Part shown: piece after piece, positions 28,456-37,200 of the stretch | How positions within the stretch are numbered: the stretch's first letter is position 1 | Layout: the number at the start of each line of letters is the position of its first letter | NCBI GenBank assembly: GCA_016841625.1 | Contig: JAENYU010000025.1 | Coordinates: 1 to 51,828, forward strand | Origin: Methanobacteriota archaeon | GTDB taxonomy: Archaea; Halobacteriota; Methanosarcinia; Methanosarcinales; Methanosarcinaceae | DNA: 51,828 nt | Reading direction: 5' to 3' | Made by a program: the position numbers and the translations under genes | Notes under the pieces: model-generated | What the model saw: the letters and a program-made list of their open reading frames with translations, nothing else | Database searches by the model: none | Told to the model about the DNA's origin: nothing

Positions 28456-28533
28456 GGGCCTGTAGCTCAGTCCGGTTAGAGCGCTCGGCTCATAACCGAG
28501 TGGTCGCTGGTTCAAATCCGGTCAGGCCCACCA
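28456..28533 (+). tRNA. tRNA with anticodon CAT (elongator Met or Ile2)
   Basis: The acceptor GGGCCTG pairs with CAGGCCC, and the anticodon stem CTCGG/CCGAG encloses CTCATAA, with anticodon CAT at 28491-28493. The T-loop is TTCAAAT. The discriminator is A at 28530, with CCA encoded at 28531-28533. The body (GGGCC acceptor, GGCTCATAACCG) resembles archaeal tRNA-Ile with C at position 34, so this may be the AUA-reading tRNA-Ile2 modified with agmatidine rather than tRNA-Met. An initiator would need three consecutive G-C pairs below the anticodon loop, which are absent. Confidence 0.9.
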
Positions 28534-28580
28534 TAAACTATTTATTGAAAAACTCAATAGTACGAGCCTGAAAAACATCC

Positions 28581-28640
28581 GTACGGTTCAAGTCTGTACG
28601 ATTCAAGTCTGTACGATTCAGGGCAGTACAATTCAAGGGA
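28581..28640. repeat. 15-bp tandem repeat between tRNA genes, 4 copies
   Basis: Four units of GTACGATTCAAGTCT or variants start at 28581, 28596, 28611 and 28626. The last two have diverged. Confidence 0.85.
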
Positions 28641-28678
28641 AGAGCTTCCTTTCAAGGAGCAAGTTTCTCGAGCGGAAT

Positions 28679-28751
28679 GCCGCCATAACTCAGTTGGTAG
28701 AGTGTCTGGCTGTTAACCAGAATGTCGTAGGTTCGAGCCCTGCTGGCGGCG
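28679..28751 (+). tRNA. tRNA-Asn (GTT), copy 2
   Basis: Base-for-base identical to the tRNA-Asn at 28320, with the same following GTAAAT. Anticodon GTT is at 28712-28714. The two copies flank the CAT tRNA and could be cotranscribed with it from the promoter at about 28245. Confidence 0.95.
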
Positions 28752-29385
28752 TAAATTCTTTTTTGTTATTGTTTTTACTATTTTATGATCCTGTTTTCCA
28801 TTCTGAAACCCACTCCCCATTCTTATGGTCCCATTTTCTTCTATGCTGAAACCCATTCCCCATTCTTATGGTCCCATTTTCTTCTATGCTGAAACCCATT
28901 CCCCATTCTTATGGTCCCATTTTCTTCTATGACCACGTTACCATCCTATGACCATGTCACTTTTCCATTACCACATTAGCCCCTCGACATAAACAATATT
29001 TATATCAACTGAATCTGTTTTCAAACTCCCGAAATGCTTAATAATTCCGAATTGAATATTCATAATGTAGATAAGTGGGGATATTAGGAAGTCATTGACA
29101 TTCATAAACGGGCAGCAAGAGGAATATTTTAAAGAATGTCACGGGGATTTTACCCGGCCAGCCTTAAATTCATAGTTCCATTACCAGAACCATAATCCCA
29201 TTACCGGAAAACCGACTAAAACCCCTTTTTGCTTCCGGCTCTGACCCTGATTATTAATACAGAACAGCTTTTGCAAAAATAATAAAGGCAGTTGGAAAGA
29301 TATAGATAAATACGGTTTCAAAGTATCTACTAACATCAATCTTACAAAGTATCATAGCAGCATCAATCAACTGAGGTTTACAGAC
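28752..29385. other. Intergenic region: 43-bp repeats, then aldolase promoter
   Basis: The left part is the three-copy 43-bp repeat. The right part is AT-rich, with AAAGATATAGATAAATAC at about 29295-29312 as a possible TATA region and a repeated AAAGTAT(C)...AACATCAATC/GCATCAATC just before the aldolase start. No gene is seen. Confidence 0.5.
28803..28931. repeat. 43-bp tandem repeat, exactly 3 copies
   Basis: Units start at 28803, 28846 and 28889. Each opens with CTGAAACCCA(C/T)TCCCCATTC and ends with TTTTCTTCTATG or similar. The copies differ by about one base, indicating recent duplication. Confidence 0.92.
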
Positions 29386-30309
29386 ATGATTTCAATTAAA
29401 AGTGAAGATGTAATTGTACCTTTAGACGTGCCAAAAGCAATGCGCGAAACATACGTAAAAAATGTAATGGAAATCACCAGGAACACCGGCAGGCTCATGC
29501 TCTTTGCAGGGGACCAGAAGGTTGAACACTTAAACGACGACTTTTTCGGGGAAGGCATCCCTGAAGACGACGCTGACCCCGAGCACCTCTTTAAGATCGC
29601 AGCCGGAAGCAAGATCGGAGTCTTTGCAACCCAGCTCGGCCTGATTGCCCGCTACGGGATGGACTATCCCGACGTACCCTATCTCGTGAAGGTGAACTCC
29701 AAGACCCACCTCATGAAAACCGAACAGGTAGACCCCTTCAGCAACCTCTGGCTTGACGTTGACCAGGTTGCCGAGTTTAAGAACAACAGCGAGCTCAAGA
29801 TCATGGGAGTCGGGTACACCATCTACCTGGGCAGCGAGTTCGAAGCCGAGATGCTCGCTCAGGCCTCCCAGGTCGTATATGACGCCCACCAGCACGGGAT
29901 GCTTGCAGTGCTCTGGATCTACCCCCGCGGGGAAGCCGTGAATGACGAAAAAGACCCGCACCTCATCGCTGGGGCTACCGGGGTAGGAGCCTGCCTGGGT
30001 GCCGATTTCGTGAAAGTCAACTACCCGAAAAAGGATGGAGAATCCTCTGCCGAGACTTTCAAGGAAGCTGTAAAGGCAGCAGGGCGCAGCAAAGTGGTCT
30101 GTGCCGGCGGTTCAAGCGACGACCCCGAAGCTTTCCTGAAGAAACTCCACGCCCAGATCCACATCTCGGGAGCCGAAGGAAACGCAACCGGCAGAAACGT
30201 CCACCAGAAATCCCTGGACGAAGCTATCCGCATGTGCAACGCCATCTACGCAATAACCGTGGAAAACACCAGCGTTGAAGAAGCTCTGAAGATCTATAAA
30301 GGCGAATAA
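29386..30309 (+). CDS. Archaeal class I fructose-bisphosphate aldolase family protein
   Basis: A 307-residue TIM-barrel of the archaeal class I aldolase (DhnA/FbaB) family. Visible landmarks are LMLFAGDQKVEHLNDDFFG near the N-terminus, LWIYPRGEAVND, and GADFVKVNYPKK, where the Lys is the likely Schiff-base residue; GGSSDDPEAFLKKL forms the phosphate-binding end. The enzyme condenses or cleaves fructose-1,6-bisphosphate in glycolysis/gluconeogenesis. The related archaeal enzyme that makes the aromatic-amino-acid precursor ADH is an alternative assignment. Pyruvate kinase follows on the same strand after about 165 nt, which favours the glycolytic role. Confidence 0.85.
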   Translation: MISIKSEDVIVPLDVPKAMRETYVKNVMEITRNTGRLMLFAGDQKVEHLNDDFFGEGIPEDDADPEHLFKIAAGSKIGVFATQLGLIARYGMDYPDVPYLVKVNSKTHLMKTEQVDPFSNLWLDVDQVAEFKNNSELKIMGVGYTIYLGSEFEAEMLAQASQVVYDAHQHGMLAVLWIYPRGEAVNDEKDPHLIAGATGVGACLGADFVKVNYPKKDGESSAETFKEAVKAAGRSKVVCAGGSSDDPEAFLKKLHAQIHISGAEGNATGRNVHQKSLDEAIRMCNAIYAITVENTSVEEALKIYKGE

Positions 30310-30475
30310 TAAAAACGAATAATAAAGCAACAAAAAAGAAAAGTAATAAAAAAATAGCTGTCAGATGAAAGCTTCAAATGACAGTTTCCAGTTAATGCCC
30401 GAACCTTAAGGGTATCATACTTGAAACGAACAATAATTCCAAAAACGGCTCTGAACATTGATAGGCCGTGAAAAT

Positions 30476-31909
30476 ATGCAACTTCCGGACCACAAGACAA
30501 AGATCGTATGCACCATAGGCCCTGCTTCCTCTTCCGAGGACACGCTCAGGGAAATGGTTCTAAAAGGCATGAACGTGGCAAGGGTCAACTTTTCCCATGG
30601 GGACTTTGAGAGCCACAGGGAGATTATCCGGCGAGTCCGCAAAGTCGCGGAAGAGCTTGACCGGACCGTGGCCATCCTTGCGGACCTCCCGGGCCCCAAG
30701 ATCCGTATAGGAAAGCTTGAAAAAGAACCCATTATGCTTTACAAAGGGCAAAGGATCATCCTGACCGTCGAAGACGTCAAGAGCACTGCAGAACGCATCC
30801 GGGTCAACTACGAACAGCTCCCCGAGAGTGTGGAGAAAGGAAGCCTCATCTACCTGAGGGACGGCTTCCTCCAGCTCCGCTGTCTCGAGGTTTCCGGAAA
30901 GGACGTGCTTTGTGAGGTCCTTATAGGTGGGGAACTCTTTTCCCACAAGGGACTCAACCTGCCCGGGGCAAAGATTTTCATGGACACGGTAACGGAAAGA
31001 GATCTTGAAATAGTGGAGTTTGCCCTTGAGGAAGGAGTGGACACCTTCAGCGTCTCTTTCGTGGAAAAAGCCGAGGACATCCGGAAGGTCCGGAACTTTG
31101 CGGCGGAGAGGGGAAAATCCGTCGACATTATAGCCAAAATCGAACGCGAGCAGGCAGTCAGGAACATTGAAGAAATCCTTGAGGAAGCCGACGGCCTGAT
31201 GGTCGCCCGGGGAGACCTCGGGGTGGAAATCCCTATCCAGGAAGTGCCCTCAATCCAGAAAGAACTTATCTACAGGGCAAAGCTCCAGGGAATCCCGGTT
31301 ATCACGGCTACCCAAATGTTGATATCCATGACCGATAACATCCGCCCCACCCGGGCTGAAGCAACGGACGTTGCCAACGCCATCCTGGACGGTACGGACG
31401 CGGTAATGCTCTCGGAAGAAACCGCAGTCGGAAGCTATCCGGTAGAAACCGTGGAAATGATGGCAAAAATCGCAAAAACCACCGAGAACTGGCGCATCAA
31501 GACGAAATGGGGGCTCGATACGATTCTCCAGGGCATCCTGGCGAAGGAAATGTCCGTGGACGAAGTGATCACCCTCCAGGTCCACGAAGCGCTCCATAAA
31601 CTTCCCGTGGCAGTCATACTTACCCCAACCCGGAGCGGGGCAACCCCGCGCAGGATCTCCCGTTTCAAGCCCGAACCCTGGATCCTGGCTTTCAGTCGTT
31701 TCCCGAAAACCTGCAGCTTCCTCTCCCTTTCCTACGGGGTCTACCCTATCGATGTGAAAGGCCCGATTGAAGATTGGGAGGAGAAAGCTACGGAGACGGC
31801 AAAAGAGCTCGGGTTAGCAAAAAGTGGAGACCTTGTGATCTTTACCCAGGGCCAGACCTCCGGAAAACCGGGGGGCACCAACATGCTAAAGATACTCACC
31901 TTGGATTAA
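30476..31909 (+). CDS. pyk: Pyruvate kinase
   Basis: A 477-residue protein with the classic start KTKIVCTIGPASSS, the substrate-binding R-x-N-F-S-H segment (MNVARVNFSHG), the signature IIAKIEREQAVRNIEEI (catalytic Lys), GLMVARGDLGVEI, and the C-terminal domain with PTRSGATPRRISR. It converts phosphoenolpyruvate and ADP to pyruvate and ATP in the cytosol. Start ATG 30476 is preferred over TTG 30458 because homology begins there. With the aldolase upstream it suggests a local cluster for sugar or glycogen metabolism. Confidence 0.95.
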   Translation: MQLPDHKTKIVCTIGPASSSEDTLREMVLKGMNVARVNFSHGDFESHREIIRRVRKVAEELDRTVAILADLPGPKIRIGKLEKEPIMLYKGQRIILTVEDVKSTAERIRVNYEQLPESVEKGSLIYLRDGFLQLRCLEVSGKDVLCEVLIGGELFSHKGLNLPGAKIFMDTVTERDLEIVEFALEEGVDTFSVSFVEKAEDIRKVRNFAAERGKSVDIIAKIEREQAVRNIEEILEEADGLMVARGDLGVEIPIQEVPSIQKELIYRAKLQGIPVITATQMLISMTDNIRPTRAEATDVANAILDGTDAVMLSEETAVGSYPVETVEMMAKIAKTTENWRIKTKWGLDTILQGILAKEMSVDEVITLQVHEALHKLPVAVILTPTRSGATPRRISRFKPEPWILAFSRFPKTCSFLSLSYGVYPIDVKGPIEDWEEKATETAKELGLAKSGDLVIFTQGQTSGKPGGTNMLKILTLD

Positions 31910-32147
31910 ATTCGGGGAGGCCAAAACCCATAAACCTTTATATCTAACTTTAGCTTTTGACTCTTACCTTTATTTTTAGCTTTAATTTTTAGGTTTTAAC
32001 TAAAAGACAATTCAAATTATCAATTCAAACTATCAATTTCTGAATTCAAGAAAACAAATACGAAAAATTTTTCATGCCAATAAATTTAATACCATCTGTA
32101 TGTTTTTACCTTCAGAGCAATTCACCTGATTTTATGAGGAGTCACTA

Positions 32148-33053
32148 ATGAAAAAGAAGAAGGACTCAGCTACAAGAAACCAGAGATATATGGCCCTATT
32201 CCTGGCCGCAACGATGTTTCTGTCAATCTTTATGATCTATTTCACAGCCAGTTCGGGCAGTGATGATGATATTCCAGTTCCGGGAGAAGGAACGGAGGAA
32301 CCCCCGATTATCGCATTCAACCAGGTCCCTGGAAAGCAGGTCCAGCATGAATTCAATTCCCTTGCCGACGGGCTGGAAATGTCGCCCGGAGGAACGGCCA
32401 ACGCCCTCTATGTTGACCTGCAAAAAACTAAAGGTACTCCCTTTGAAATGGCCCTAGGAGACATGGAAATGATGAATTCCTTCTACGGTGCTGAAATTAC
32501 GAAAAGGTACAGTGCAAATTACGCCGACGGGGAAGGTTTCGAATTGCACCAGATCCCTGAACAGGAAATCATCATGCCCTGGGGCGCGGTCGATTACAGC
32601 GGCTACCAGCTCCTTGCCAGGACCAACAATACTTACGACATCTGGAACGTTGTCGGAAGCCCCGTAATCCTCGGTCCCCGCCAGAGTGTTGAAAACGTAA
32701 TCGACGTCCTGGAAGGAAACGCAACTTCTGCCCACGAATACGACCAGCTCCTGAACCTGGCGTCCCCGGAAGGCAGCATCTACCAGGAAGTCTTCACAAA
32801 CACAGGGTTTGAAGAGGTTCCCTTCGCCCAGTACTACAAAGACCTCAGAAAACTCGATGACGGGAGTTACAGCCAGACAAACCTCTTCCTGAACCCCGAA
32901 CCCGAATTCACTGAAAAGATTGCGACAATGCAGGCAAACTGCAGTGAACGCAATGTCAGCTATGAAGTGACCAGCGAAGGTGACATTACCAAACTCATAA
33001 TAAGCGCAGACTTCATGAACCTGAACAGCGAAACCAGCCTGCTTTTGGCATAA
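32148..33053 (+). CDS. Membrane-anchored hypothetical protein
   Basis: A 301-residue protein. A basic N-terminus (MKKKKDSATRNQRY) is followed by one membrane helix (about residues 15-34, MALFLAATMFLSIFMIYFTA), then an acidic, Pro-rich linker and an external domain of about 240 residues. The topology is N-in with the bulk outside. The external domain is alpha/beta with several Asn-x-Ser/Thr sites. I do not recognise the family. The start ATG 32148 has GAGGAG nearby (about 32136-32141). It stands alone between pyruvate kinase and the kinase/TPR island, with a convergent kinase gene on its right. Confidence 0.7.
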   Translation: MKKKKDSATRNQRYMALFLAATMFLSIFMIYFTASSGSDDDIPVPGEGTEEPPIIAFNQVPGKQVQHEFNSLADGLEMSPGGTANALYVDLQKTKGTPFEMALGDMEMMNSFYGAEITKRYSANYADGEGFELHQIPEQEIIMPWGAVDYSGYQLLARTNNTYDIWNVVGSPVILGPRQSVENVIDVLEGNATSAHEYDQLLNLASPEGSIYQEVFTNTGFEEVPFAQYYKDLRKLDDGSYSQTNLFLNPEPEFTEKIATMQANCSERNVSYEVTSEGDITKLIISADFMNLNSETSLLLA

Positions 33054-33185
33054 AGCAGGTTCAATTTTTTTCTTTTATTATTTCTTTTCCCTTTTTTTGT
33101 AAGTCCGCTTGAGCGAGCGCAGCGACCGAAACGGACCGCGCACTGCCGAGCCGCAACTCGGCTGGCGCAACTCGGCTGGCGCAAC

Positions 33186-33275
33186 CCGGGCAAACTCAAC
33201 CTTGGCAAACTCAACCCTGGCAAACTCAACCCTGGCAAACTCAACCCTGGCAAACTCAACCCTGGCAAAAACAAC
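33186..33275. repeat. 15-bp tandem repeat, 6 copies, between convergent genes
   Basis: Units of CCTGGCAAACTCAAC start at 33186, 33201, 33216, 33231, 33246 and 33261; the middle three are identical. A separate 14-bp direct repeat (GGCGCAACTCGGCT) lies just left at about 33150-33185, and a GC-rich GAGCGAGCGCAGCGACCG motif at about 33112-33128. Confidence 0.9.
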
Positions 33276-33290
33276 TCCGTAAGGAGCCGC

Positions 33291-36122
33291 TTATTCTTTC
33301 CGTATATCCCCCTCGATCCTGTCGAGCAGGACTTTGAGGCTTTCTTCGAACTCCTTTCCTACGGGGATCCCGTTCCTGACCATGTACTCTAGCTGGGAAA
33401 CCGCACTGTCAAGTTCCGATATGTTTTCCCCTGCATAGCCCCGGAGGTCTTCAAGAGCCCTCAAAAGCTCGGGTTTCTCGTTGACCCCGGCGTAGAGGAG
33501 AGCTACTTTGGATGTTTTTTCGACCACTTCACAGGTGATCCTTTTTATCTCTTCCCGGCTCGTGCTTATTTTGAGGGTCTGTTTTGTCTTTTCCAGGCTC
33601 TCTTTCATTTCCTCTTCTTCCCGGTCAAGCCTTTCGAGAGCGTCGAGGGCTGCAAGGAATTCCGGGACTTCCTGGTACCTGTCCGCTTTTTCCTGGGCAA
33701 GCATCTTTTCAACAATACCTTCATAATGACTCAGGGAAGGGTTTGTTTCTGAAAGAGCCTCGGGTCTTACATCCTTTGAGAGGATTTTTCCGAGCACTGC
33801 CCCCATCGAGCACCCGGAATAAGGAAGTTTTCCCGTAAGGAGTTCGTAAAAAATCATCCCGAGCTGGTAGATGTCTGTCCTCTGGTCAGGTTTCCCGTAC
33901 AGCTTTTCATCAAGCTGTTCGGGAGCTGCGTAGAGGGGAGAATAAGCGTTGTGGGTGGTCAGGGAGTTTCTTGCCCCTATTTTCGCAAGCCCGAAGTCCG
34001 TGATCTTCGGGTTCAGGTCGCTCTGGAGGAGCACGTTCAGGGGTTTTAAGTCGTGGTGGTAGATCCCCCGGGAATGGGCATGGGAAAGCCCTGCCGCAAT
34101 CCCCCGGATAAGCTTCAAAGCTCCGGCTTCAGGCAGGGGTTTCGGGTACTTTTCAAGTTCCAGGACCGAAATGCCGTCTTTTTCCACCCCTTCGATATAT
34201 TCCATCTCCAGGTAGGGCACGGGCAGGAGGTCTGACTTATAGAGCTTTACGATGTTTGGGTGGTTCAGGTTGTACCAGGCAGCCACTTCTTTTATGAAAT
34301 AGGAGCTGGTCTTCTCGTCGATCCGCGGAATCTTCAGGGCCAAAATTTCTTCATCAGTCTTCCTCTTTGCCTTGAAAACAGCTGCAAACCCGCCTTTCCC
34401 GAGCAGCTCAAGGGGCTCGTATTTTGAAAGAAGCCCCACCGGGAAACCTTCAACCGGGGAGACCAAACCGTCTCCGGGAAGGGAAACCTTCTCTTCGGCT
34501 GTTATGTCTACTAGTTCTTCTACCTGCTGTATCCCACTCAAAGGCGCAGGAGGAGATGAAGGTGAAGGCGAAGGCGAAGGTGAAGGCGAAGGTGAAGGCG
34601 TGGATGCCGCAGTTGGTGGAACCGTATCCGTTACAGGAGGTGCCGCATCAACTGGAGAATCCGGACCATCCATCCATTCCGGTTCAGGCTCACTTTTAAT
34701 CTCGGGAGCCGGGGCATCAACATTAAACGTGGAATTCATAGTAGCTTCGTTTCTCGAAGCAGAAACTCCCTTATCCCCGGGGATTTTTTCTTTTTTCAGC
34801 TTTTTCCAGCCAAAGCTCTTTTTCTCACTTTTATTGTCCATTTTCTTATTTGCTTCGGTTTTACTGTCCTTGCTTTTATCGTCTTTACTCTTATTGCCCT
34901 TGCTTTTGTCAGCTGATTTCTTTTCAGAATTCGCTGCCTTGACGGGACCGAAAGGCCCTGAAGCCCCGGAAGGACCAGAATTACCGGAAGAACCGGAAGG
35001 ACCGAAAGAACCGGATGGGTCCGGTGAACCCGGAGATATAGCGGCTGCAGCCTTCTTTTTTGATTTTCTCCGCTTCAGCAAAAACAGCCCACCTACAATT
35101 AAAAGCAGGAAAAGGAGTCCTCCTCCCCCTCCGGATGAGCCGTCAGGGTTTTCCAGCGCCACCTGACCTGCAGAAGAACTCTGCGCTCTCTCGGACATTT
35201 CCCCGGCAAAGTTCAACCTCTCTACCGGAAAGTCCCAGAAAAGTTCCCTGGAAACCGCGTAGCCCTGTATAAACTCATCTTCGGGATAGTAAATCCAGAA
35301 AAGGTCTTCAGTCGGGTCATATGTCCAGACGATTCCGAGCTCTCCTTCCCTTTGCCAGGCAACGTTTCTGGCTTCAAGCTCCCCGTAGACTCGCCACAGG
35401 TCTTCCCGGGGTTCATAAACAGCCAGCAGCCCGTTGTAAGGGGAGTACATCAGGAACAGGTCTCTTGGAGGCGCATAACTCCAGAAATAGCCCTTGTTTT
35501 CAGTCCTGTGCCAGACCAGCCCGTCAACCAGTTCTTCATTAGTGAGGAAAGGCTCTGATTCGGACGAAAGTGAAGAATCTACCCCCTCTTCTACGGCCCA
35601 ATCCTCGGCCCACTCCTCGGCCCACTCCTCAGCCCAATCCTCGGCCCAGTCTTCAGATTCGACACCGTCAGCAACCCCTGCATCAGGAAACATTTCCCCT
35701 GCCTCAACATAGTCCCAGACAAGCCCCGGGTCAGGTTCATACGTCAAGTAGGCTGCGTTGTAGGAGTCATACAGAAAAATCTGGTCATAACCGGGATCAT
35801 AGGCATAAATTTCGTATTCCGTTGCCCCCTGAACCCAGACAAGATCATAATAACCGGATGGATCGTTATTCAGGTCGTAATTTATCGAATATCCGGTAAG
35901 CCCTGAAATTTCTCCATTATACATATCCAGTTTCCAGAAGAGGTCGTCGAGCGGGTCATATACCCAGAAAACATCGTTTATCCCGTCGTACATCCCGTAG
36001 ATGCCGTTGGTGGGTTCGTAAGCCCAGGGATTCTCATCACCGGACCCGGCTGCTGCGGACTGGACCATGCAGCCGAGAAGGATCAGAATTAAGAACAGTT
36101 GCAGGGGGGGTTTTCTAGTCAT
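33291..36122 (-). CDS. Transmembrane Ser/Thr protein kinase with aromatic-repeat sensor domain
   Basis: 943 residues from ATG 36122 (a TTG at 36137 is possible). A signal peptide (MTRKPPLQLFLILILLGCM) leads into an external domain of about 300 residues built from motifs like YDPLDDLFWKLD and YDPTEDLFWIYYP, with an acidic insert of repeated EDWA/EEWA. One membrane helix is at about 330-347, then a Lys-rich, Ser/Pro/Gly-rich linker. The kinase domain has GKGGF 575-579, Lys597, HHDLKPLN with Asp691, and DFG with Asp709, so it looks active; the usual HRD is HHD. The last 90 residues resemble the C-terminus of the TPR protein encoded upstream. It probably senses an external signal and phosphorylates cytosolic partners; the signal is unknown. 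Confidence 0.88.
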   Translation of the reverse strand: MTRKPPLQLFLILILLGCMVQSAAAGSGDENPWAYEPTNGIYGMYDGINDVFWVYDPLDDLFWKLDMYNGEISGLTGYSINYDLNNDPSGYYDLVWVQGATEYEIYAYDPGYDQIFLYDSYNAAYLTYEPDPGLVWDYVEAGEMFPDAGVADGVESEDWAEDWAEEWAEEWAEDWAVEEGVDSSLSSESEPFLTNEELVDGLVWHRTENKGYFWSYAPPRDLFLMYSPYNGLLAVYEPREDLWRVYGELEARNVAWQREGELGIVWTYDPTEDLFWIYYPEDEFIQGYAVSRELFWDFPVERLNFAGEMSERAQSSSAGQVALENPDGSSGGGGGLLFLLLIVGGLFLLKRRKSKKKAAAAISPGSPDPSGSFGPSGSSGNSGPSGASGPFGPVKAANSEKKSADKSKGNKSKDDKSKDSKTEANKKMDNKSEKKSFGWKKLKKEKIPGDKGVSASRNEATMNSTFNVDAPAPEIKSEPEPEWMDGPDSPVDAAPPVTDTVPPTAASTPSPSPSPSPSPSPSSPPAPLSGIQQVEELVDITAEEKVSLPGDGLVSPVEGFPVGLLSKYEPLELLGKGGFAAVFKAKRKTDEEILALKIPRIDEKTSSYFIKEVAAWYNLNHPNIVKLYKSDLLPVPYLEMEYIEGVEKDGISVLELEKYPKPLPEAGALKLIRGIAAGLSHAHSRGIYHHDLKPLNVLLQSDLNPKITDFGLAKIGARNSLTTHNAYSPLYAAPEQLDEKLYGKPDQRTDIYQLGMIFYELLTGKLPYSGCSMGAVLGKILSKDVRPEALSETNPSLSHYEGIVEKMLAQEKADRYQEVPEFLAALDALERLDREEEEMKESLEKTKQTLKISTSREEIKRITCEVVEKTSKVALLYAGVNEKPELLRALEDLRGYAGENISELDSAVSQLEYMVRNGIPVGKEFEESLKVLLDRIEGDIRKE

Positions 36123-36213
36123 CGGGATCAACCACAAACTTTATTGTAAATTATATAAGGAAACAATATTAATATCTTTGTTAAAAGTTCTTTGATTCTC
36201 TTTTGGAGTTCGC

Positions 36214-37176
36214 TTACTCTCCAGTCCCCCTTTCTATTTTCTTAAGCAGAACCTTCAATCCTTCTACAAAATTATCCCCTATGGAAACATCATGCTTCAA
36301 CATGTACTTTAATTGGGACACGGAACTTTCAAGTTCTTCATCACGATTCCCCATATAGTTCTTTAAATCTTCTAGCTTAGTGAGTACTTCAGGCCGATCA
36401 TTCATTTCTGCATAAAGTAGAGTTAAGTTTACTAGATTTTTAACAAAATGCAGGTTAACCATGTCATTCCTTTTTTCAACATCGCGATGAGAATTCAAGC
36501 ATTCATTTAAACAATCTTCTGCACATTTTCTACCTTTTTTTGCTTCATCCAATTCAGGTTTTAATTTCAACACATTCTCATAACAGATTATTGCTTCATC
36601 ATATCTTTCAAGTTTACAGAGAGAATTCCCCTTACCTAACCATGAGTAAAAAAAGATAGGATCAATGTCAATGGCCACCTCAAAAGAATTTATTGCTTCT
36701 TCATAAAAACCAAGTTCATAAAGCACAAAACCTTTACCGTTCCAGGGAAATGAAAGATCTTTCTTTAGTTTGCTTGCTTTGTTATAACATCTGATGGCAT
36801 CTTTATATTGGGCAAGTTCTCGAAGAGCATCCCCTTTCCCATTCCAGGCATAGGCGTTGCCAGGGAAAACGGAAATCGATTTATCATAACATTTCACAGC
36901 GTCCGAGTTTTGCATCAATCTTCTAAGCGTATTTCCTTTCCCAACCCAGGCTTTGGCAAAATTATATTTTATGCAGAGTGCACTTTCATAGCACCCCAAC
37001 GCTTCATCAAAACGACCAAGGGTATATAGCACATTTCCCTTGCCATTCCATGCATAAGCATAATTCGGAGACGTTTTTAAAGCTCTTTCATAGCAATACA
37101 ATTTTTCTTCTTGATTGGGGGCTTTCTTCCCCCGCTCAAACCATCTTTTAGCGATTACTCTTTTATCGCTTCTCAC
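36214..37176 (-). CDS. TPR protein with kinase-shared C-terminal module
   Basis: 320 residues from GTG 37176. Six consecutive 34-residue tetratricopeptide repeats (for example EEKLYCYERALKTSPNYAYA and DEALGCYESALCIKYNFAKA) occupy residues 18-225. A C-terminal module of about 90 residues follows (LLYAEMNDRPEVLTKLEDLK ... SVSQLKYMLK ... EGLKVLLKKIE) that matches the C-terminus of the neighbouring kinase without gaps over about 64 residues. TPRs bind proteins, so it may be an adaptor or substrate of the kinase. Its DNA is visibly more AT-rich than both neighbours, suggesting separate origin. Confidence 0.85.
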   Translation of the reverse strand: MRSDKRVIAKRWFERGKKAPNQEEKLYCYERALKTSPNYAYAWNGKGNVLYTLGRFDEALGCYESALCIKYNFAKAWVGKGNTLRRLMQNSDAVKCYDKSISVFPGNAYAWNGKGDALRELAQYKDAIRCYNKASKLKKDLSFPWNGKGFVLYELGFYEEAINSFEVAIDIDPIFFYSWLGKGNSLCKLERYDEAIICYENVLKLKPELDEAKKGRKCAEDCLNECLNSHRDVEKRNDMVNLHFVKNLVNLTLLYAEMNDRPEVLTKLEDLKNYMGNRDEELESSVSQLKYMLKHDVSIGDNFVEGLKVLLKKIERGTGE

Positions 37177-37200
37177 CCCTGCTAACCCCCTGAACTACTC

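Noticed and set aside
28320-28751. Integrated element at the tRNA cluster
   Set aside because: No integrase, phage gene or truncated tRNA repeat is present; the second tRNA-Asn is full length with the same flank, fitting duplication.
28803-28931. CRISPR array
   Set aside because: The 43-bp units are directly adjacent with no unique spacers and no cas genes nearby; it is a simple tandem repeat.
32960-33274. Minus-strand frame with LPGLS pentapeptide repeats
   Set aside because: It is simply the translation of the 15-bp tandem repeat and overlaps the end of a convincing gene.
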